Positions 4,581 to 6,669 of a stretch of 6,669 nt of DNA are shown here, one piece after another. The stretch is from Pseudomonadota bacterium (GTDB taxonomy: Bacteria; Pseudomonadota; Alphaproteobacteria; Rhizobiales; Beijerinckiaceae), in NCBI GenBank assembly GCA_023452965.1, contig JAEXUU010000363.1:1-6669 (forward strand). Reading direction: 5' to 3'. The notes beneath the pieces were generated by a model. That model had not been told where the DNA came from. It saw only the letters and a program-made list of their open reading frames with translations, and did no database searches. Within the stretch, counting starts at the first letter, position 1, and every line of letters begins with the position of its first letter. Made by a program: the position numbers and the translations under genes.

Positions 4581-6038
4581 ATGATGACTGTCAACGACCT
4601 GAACTATGCCGCCGCCTCTGGCGCGGATGAACGCGCCAACTCACTGCGCCACTGGATCGGCCTGATCACGGCGGTCGTCGACCTCGTCATGGTGGTCGGC
4701 ATCGTCGTCGGCACCTCCTTCGCCTATCACCTCTATGCCTATGGCGATTTCGGCAACGACAAGATCACGCTCAAGCTCGCCTCGATGATCGCGGCGATCT
4801 TCGTCTTCATCAACGCGCTGCGCGGCCGCTACCAGCTCGCCAATTACCTCTCGACCAAGGGCCAGATCGCTTCGGCCTTCACGGTCTGGAACATGGCGAT
4901 GGTCGCCTTCATCGCCTTCGTCTTCCTCGCCAAGATCGTCGACCAGTATTCGCGCGCTGTGGTGATCGCGACCTATTTCGCCGGCATCCCCCTCGTCGCC
5001 CTCGCTCGCTCGGCAATCGTGCGGGCGGTGTCGATGGCGAGCAAGACCGGCCGGATCACCTCGGAAAGGGTGTTCCTGATCGGCCGCGAGAGCGAGGTGA
5101 TGTCCTTCGTCTCGCGCCATCAGCCCTGGAATATCGGCTTCTCCATCGTCGACGTCGCCTTCCTGCGCAGCAACGATGCGCGCCGCATCAACGATCCCGC
5201 GGCGGCCCTGGCGGCCGACCTCGCCACCGCCTCGGCACGGGCGCGCGACCTCAAGCCGGATGCCGTCTTCATCGCGCTGCCCTGGTCCGACCAGGAGACG
5301 ATCGATGCCTGCGTCGACGCCTTCATGAACCTGCCGGTCGCCATCCACATGACGCCCGAGCGCATCATGGACCGCTTCGAGAACCCGCATATCGTGCGCG
5401 TCGGCTCGCTCGCCTCGCTGCGCCTGACGCGGCCGGCGCTGACCTTCGCCCAGGTCACGTTCAAGCGCATCTTCGACATCTGCGCCGCCAGCGCCATCCT
5501 GGTCGCGAGCCTGCCGCTGCTGCTCCTGATCGCGCTGGCGGTCAGGCTCGATTCGAAGGGGCCGGTGCTGTTCCTGCAGCGGCGCTTCGGCTTCAACCAG
5601 GAGCCGTTCCGGATCTTCAAGTTCCGGACGATGACCACCACCGACGACGGAGCCGTGATCCGCCAGGCGACACGCGGCGATCCGCGCATCACCCGGGTCG
5701 GCCGCTTCCTGCGCCGCTACAACCTCGACGAGCTGCCGCAGCTGATCAACGTCATCGCCGGGCAGATGTCGCTGGTCGGCCCGCGCCCGCACGCGCTCGC
5801 CCATGACCGCGAATACCAGCGCAAGATCGCGCTCTATGCCCGCCGCCACAACGTCAAGCCGGGCATCACCGGCTGGGCGCAGGTCAACGGCTTTCGCGGC
5901 GAGACCGATACTTATGAGGCCGTCGAGGGCCGCACCCTCCACGACCTCTACTATATCGACAATTGGTCGCCGCAGCTCGATCTGAGGATCATCGTCATGA
6001 CCGTGGTCTCGCGCCGGACGCACAAGAATGCGCACTGA
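4581..6038 (+). CDS. Polyprenyl-phosphate hexose-1-phosphate transferase (WcaJ/WbaP/ExoY-type)
   Basis: A 485-residue initiating enzyme of EPS synthesis. It transfers a hexose-1-phosphate (glucose or galactose in known relatives) from a UDP-sugar to undecaprenyl phosphate at the inner membrane. Four N-terminal membrane segments lie at about residues 26-50, 66-80, 103-120 and 126-143. A Rossmann-like middle domain starts at RVFLIGRESEV (163-173). The catalytic domain begins at about 290 with a hydrophobic helix (298-322) containing Pro312, the re-entrant helix of this family. Conserved motifs follow: KFRTM (347-351), LDELPQLINV (382-391, with the catalytic Asp383-Glu384 pair), VGPRPH (399-404), KPGITGWAQVNG (426-437) and YYIDNWS (457-463). 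The ATG at 4581 follows GGAG by 11 bases; a second ATG directly follows, and a TTG at 4479 would add an unlikely arginine-rich extension. The gene overlaps the next by 11 bases. The sugar preference cannot be fixed from sequence alone. Confidence 0.92.
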   Translation: MMTVNDLNYAAASGADERANSLRHWIGLITAVVDLVMVVGIVVGTSFAYHLYAYGDFGNDKITLKLASMIAAIFVFINALRGRYQLANYLSTKGQIASAFTVWNMAMVAFIAFVFLAKIVDQYSRAVVIATYFAGIPLVALARSAIVRAVSMASKTGRITSERVFLIGRESEVMSFVSRHQPWNIGFSIVDVAFLRSNDARRINDPAAALAADLATASARARDLKPDAVFIALPWSDQETIDACVDAFMNLPVAIHMTPERIMDRFENPHIVRVGSLASLRLTRPALTFAQVTFKRIFDICAASAILVASLPLLLLIALAVRLDSKGPVLFLQRRFGFNQEPFRIFKFRTMTTTDDGAVIRQATRGDPRITRVGRFLRRYNLDELPQLINVIAGQMSLVGPRPHALAHDREYQRKIALYARRHNVKPGITGWAQVNGFRGETDTYEAVEGRTLHDLYYIDNWSPQLDLRIIVMTVVSRRTHKNAH

Positions 6039-6669
6039 TTTCGACACCGTCACCATCGGCGGCCTGCCCATCGCGGCCATGTCGCGGCTCGACGCCGCCG
6101 CCTGGATGATCGAGCAGGCCGATGCCCATCCGCGTGGTACGCGTCCGCTTTACCTCACCTCGGCCAATGGCGAAGTGCTGGCGCGGACGCGCAGCGACGA
6201 CGAGCTGAAGCAGCTGTTCCTCGCCGCCGACCAGATCCTCGCCGACGGCCAGCCCATGGTGTGGGCGAGCCGCGTGCGTTGCCGCAAGCCGCTGCCCGAG
6301 CGCGTTGCCACCACCGATCTCTTCCACGACGTCGCGAAGCTGGCGGAGGTCACCGGCCACAACTTCTACTTCATCGGCGCCACGGCCGAGGAGAACCGCC
6401 GCGCCGTTGCCAATGTCCGCAAGCTCTATCCCCGGCTCAACATCGCCGGGTCCATACATGGCTATCTCAAGGGCGAGGAACTCGAGCGGAAGCTCGAAGA
6501 AATCAACCTACTTTCGCCGGATATCATCTGGCTCGCCATGGGCGTCCCGCATGAGCAGCGCTTCATCGCCACGTATTCCGGGCATCTCGGCAATGCGGGA
6601 ATGATCAAGACCTCCGGCGGCCTGTTCAACTTCCTGTCGGGGAAGCACTCCCGCGCTCCCCTGTGGATG
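6028..6669 (+). CDS. WecG/TagA/CpsF family glycosyltransferase (copy 2), 3' end outside window
   Basis: The first 214 residues of a second GT26-type enzyme; the frame is open at the window edge and the basic membrane-docking tail is missing. Landmarks are LTSANGEVLART (43-54), ILADGQPMVWASR (70-82, with the expected catalytic Asp73), LPERVATTDLF (89-99), the Rossmann-like FYFIGATAEEN (113-123), GYLKGEE (145-151), IIWLAMGVPHEQRFI (166-180) and the start of the terminal block SRAPLWM (208-214). The ATG at 6028 lies 11 bases inside the phosphotransferase gene, so translation is probably coupled to it. It would use the lipid-linked sugar made by that enzyme, or its next product, as acceptor (inference). 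It differs clearly from the copy at 3437-4240 in the segments around the catalytic Asp, so the two are not a recent duplication. Confidence 0.9.
   Translation, partial: MRTDFDTVTIGGLPIAAMSRLDAAAWMIEQADAHPRGTRPLYLTSANGEVLARTRSDDELKQLFLAADQILADGQPMVWASRVRCRKPLPERVATTDLFHDVAKLAEVTGHNFYFIGATAEENRRAVANVRKLYPRLNIAGSIHGYLKGEELERKLEEINLLSPDIIWLAMGVPHEQRFIATYSGHLGNAGMIKTSGGLFNFLSGKHSRAPLWM

Noticed and set aside
4641..6080. A minus-strand open frame of 479 codons opposite the phosphotransferase
   Set aside because: Mirror of a membrane-protein gene with a highly charged repetitive composition; the plus strand carries the full set of conserved phosphotransferase motifs.
1..6669. CRISPR arrays, tRNA or rRNA genes, insertion sequences
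   Set aside because: No spaced direct repeats, no tRNA-like cloverleaf or rRNA signature, and no transposase or terminal inverted repeats were seen on reading both strands.

Overview
The window is very GC-rich DNA with coding regions that strongly favour codons ending in G or C. Together with the Tat-type secretion signal and the style of the sugar-transfer enzymes, this suggests an alphaproteobacterium, probably of the order Hyphomicrobiales (a Bosea- or Methylobacterium-like organism is an inference, not a proof). The window is part of a surface or exopolysaccharide (EPS) biosynthesis locus.

Layout from left to right. Bases 1-84 hold no gene I can name. A Tat-exported GH10 glycoside hydrolase (85-1152, minus) and a Wzx-type polysaccharide flippase (1298-2527, plus) diverge from a 145-base gap. 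The flippase converges, stop to stop over 16 bases, on a two-gene minus-strand unit: a TagA/CpsF/WecG-type glycosyltransferase (3437-4240) and a putative DUF6492-like glycosyltransferase (2544-3440), coupled by a 4-base overlap. A 340-base control region (4241-4580), rich in inverted repeats, separates this unit from a plus-strand unit: a long polyprenyl-phosphate hexose-1-phosphate transferase (4581-6038) and, overlapping it by 11 bases, a second TagA/CpsF/WecG-type enzyme (6028 onward) that is cut by the window edge.

How they would work together (inference from family knowledge): the phosphotransferase puts the first sugar phosphate on undecaprenyl phosphate. The TagA-type enzymes and the DUF6492-like protein add further sugars at the cytoplasmic face, and the flippase moves the lipid-linked repeat unit across the inner membrane. 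The GH10 enzyme acts outside that membrane, possibly trimming or releasing the polymer. No Wzy polymerase, Wza exporter or Wzc chain-length regulator is visible, so the locus must continue outside the window.

The core is an ordinary EPS system. The points most worth a second look are the GH10 enzyme with an altered -2 side of its substrate cleft, two TagA paralogues of different subtypes on either side of one phosphotransferase, the uncharacterised DUF6492-like protein, and the dyad-rich divergent control region.
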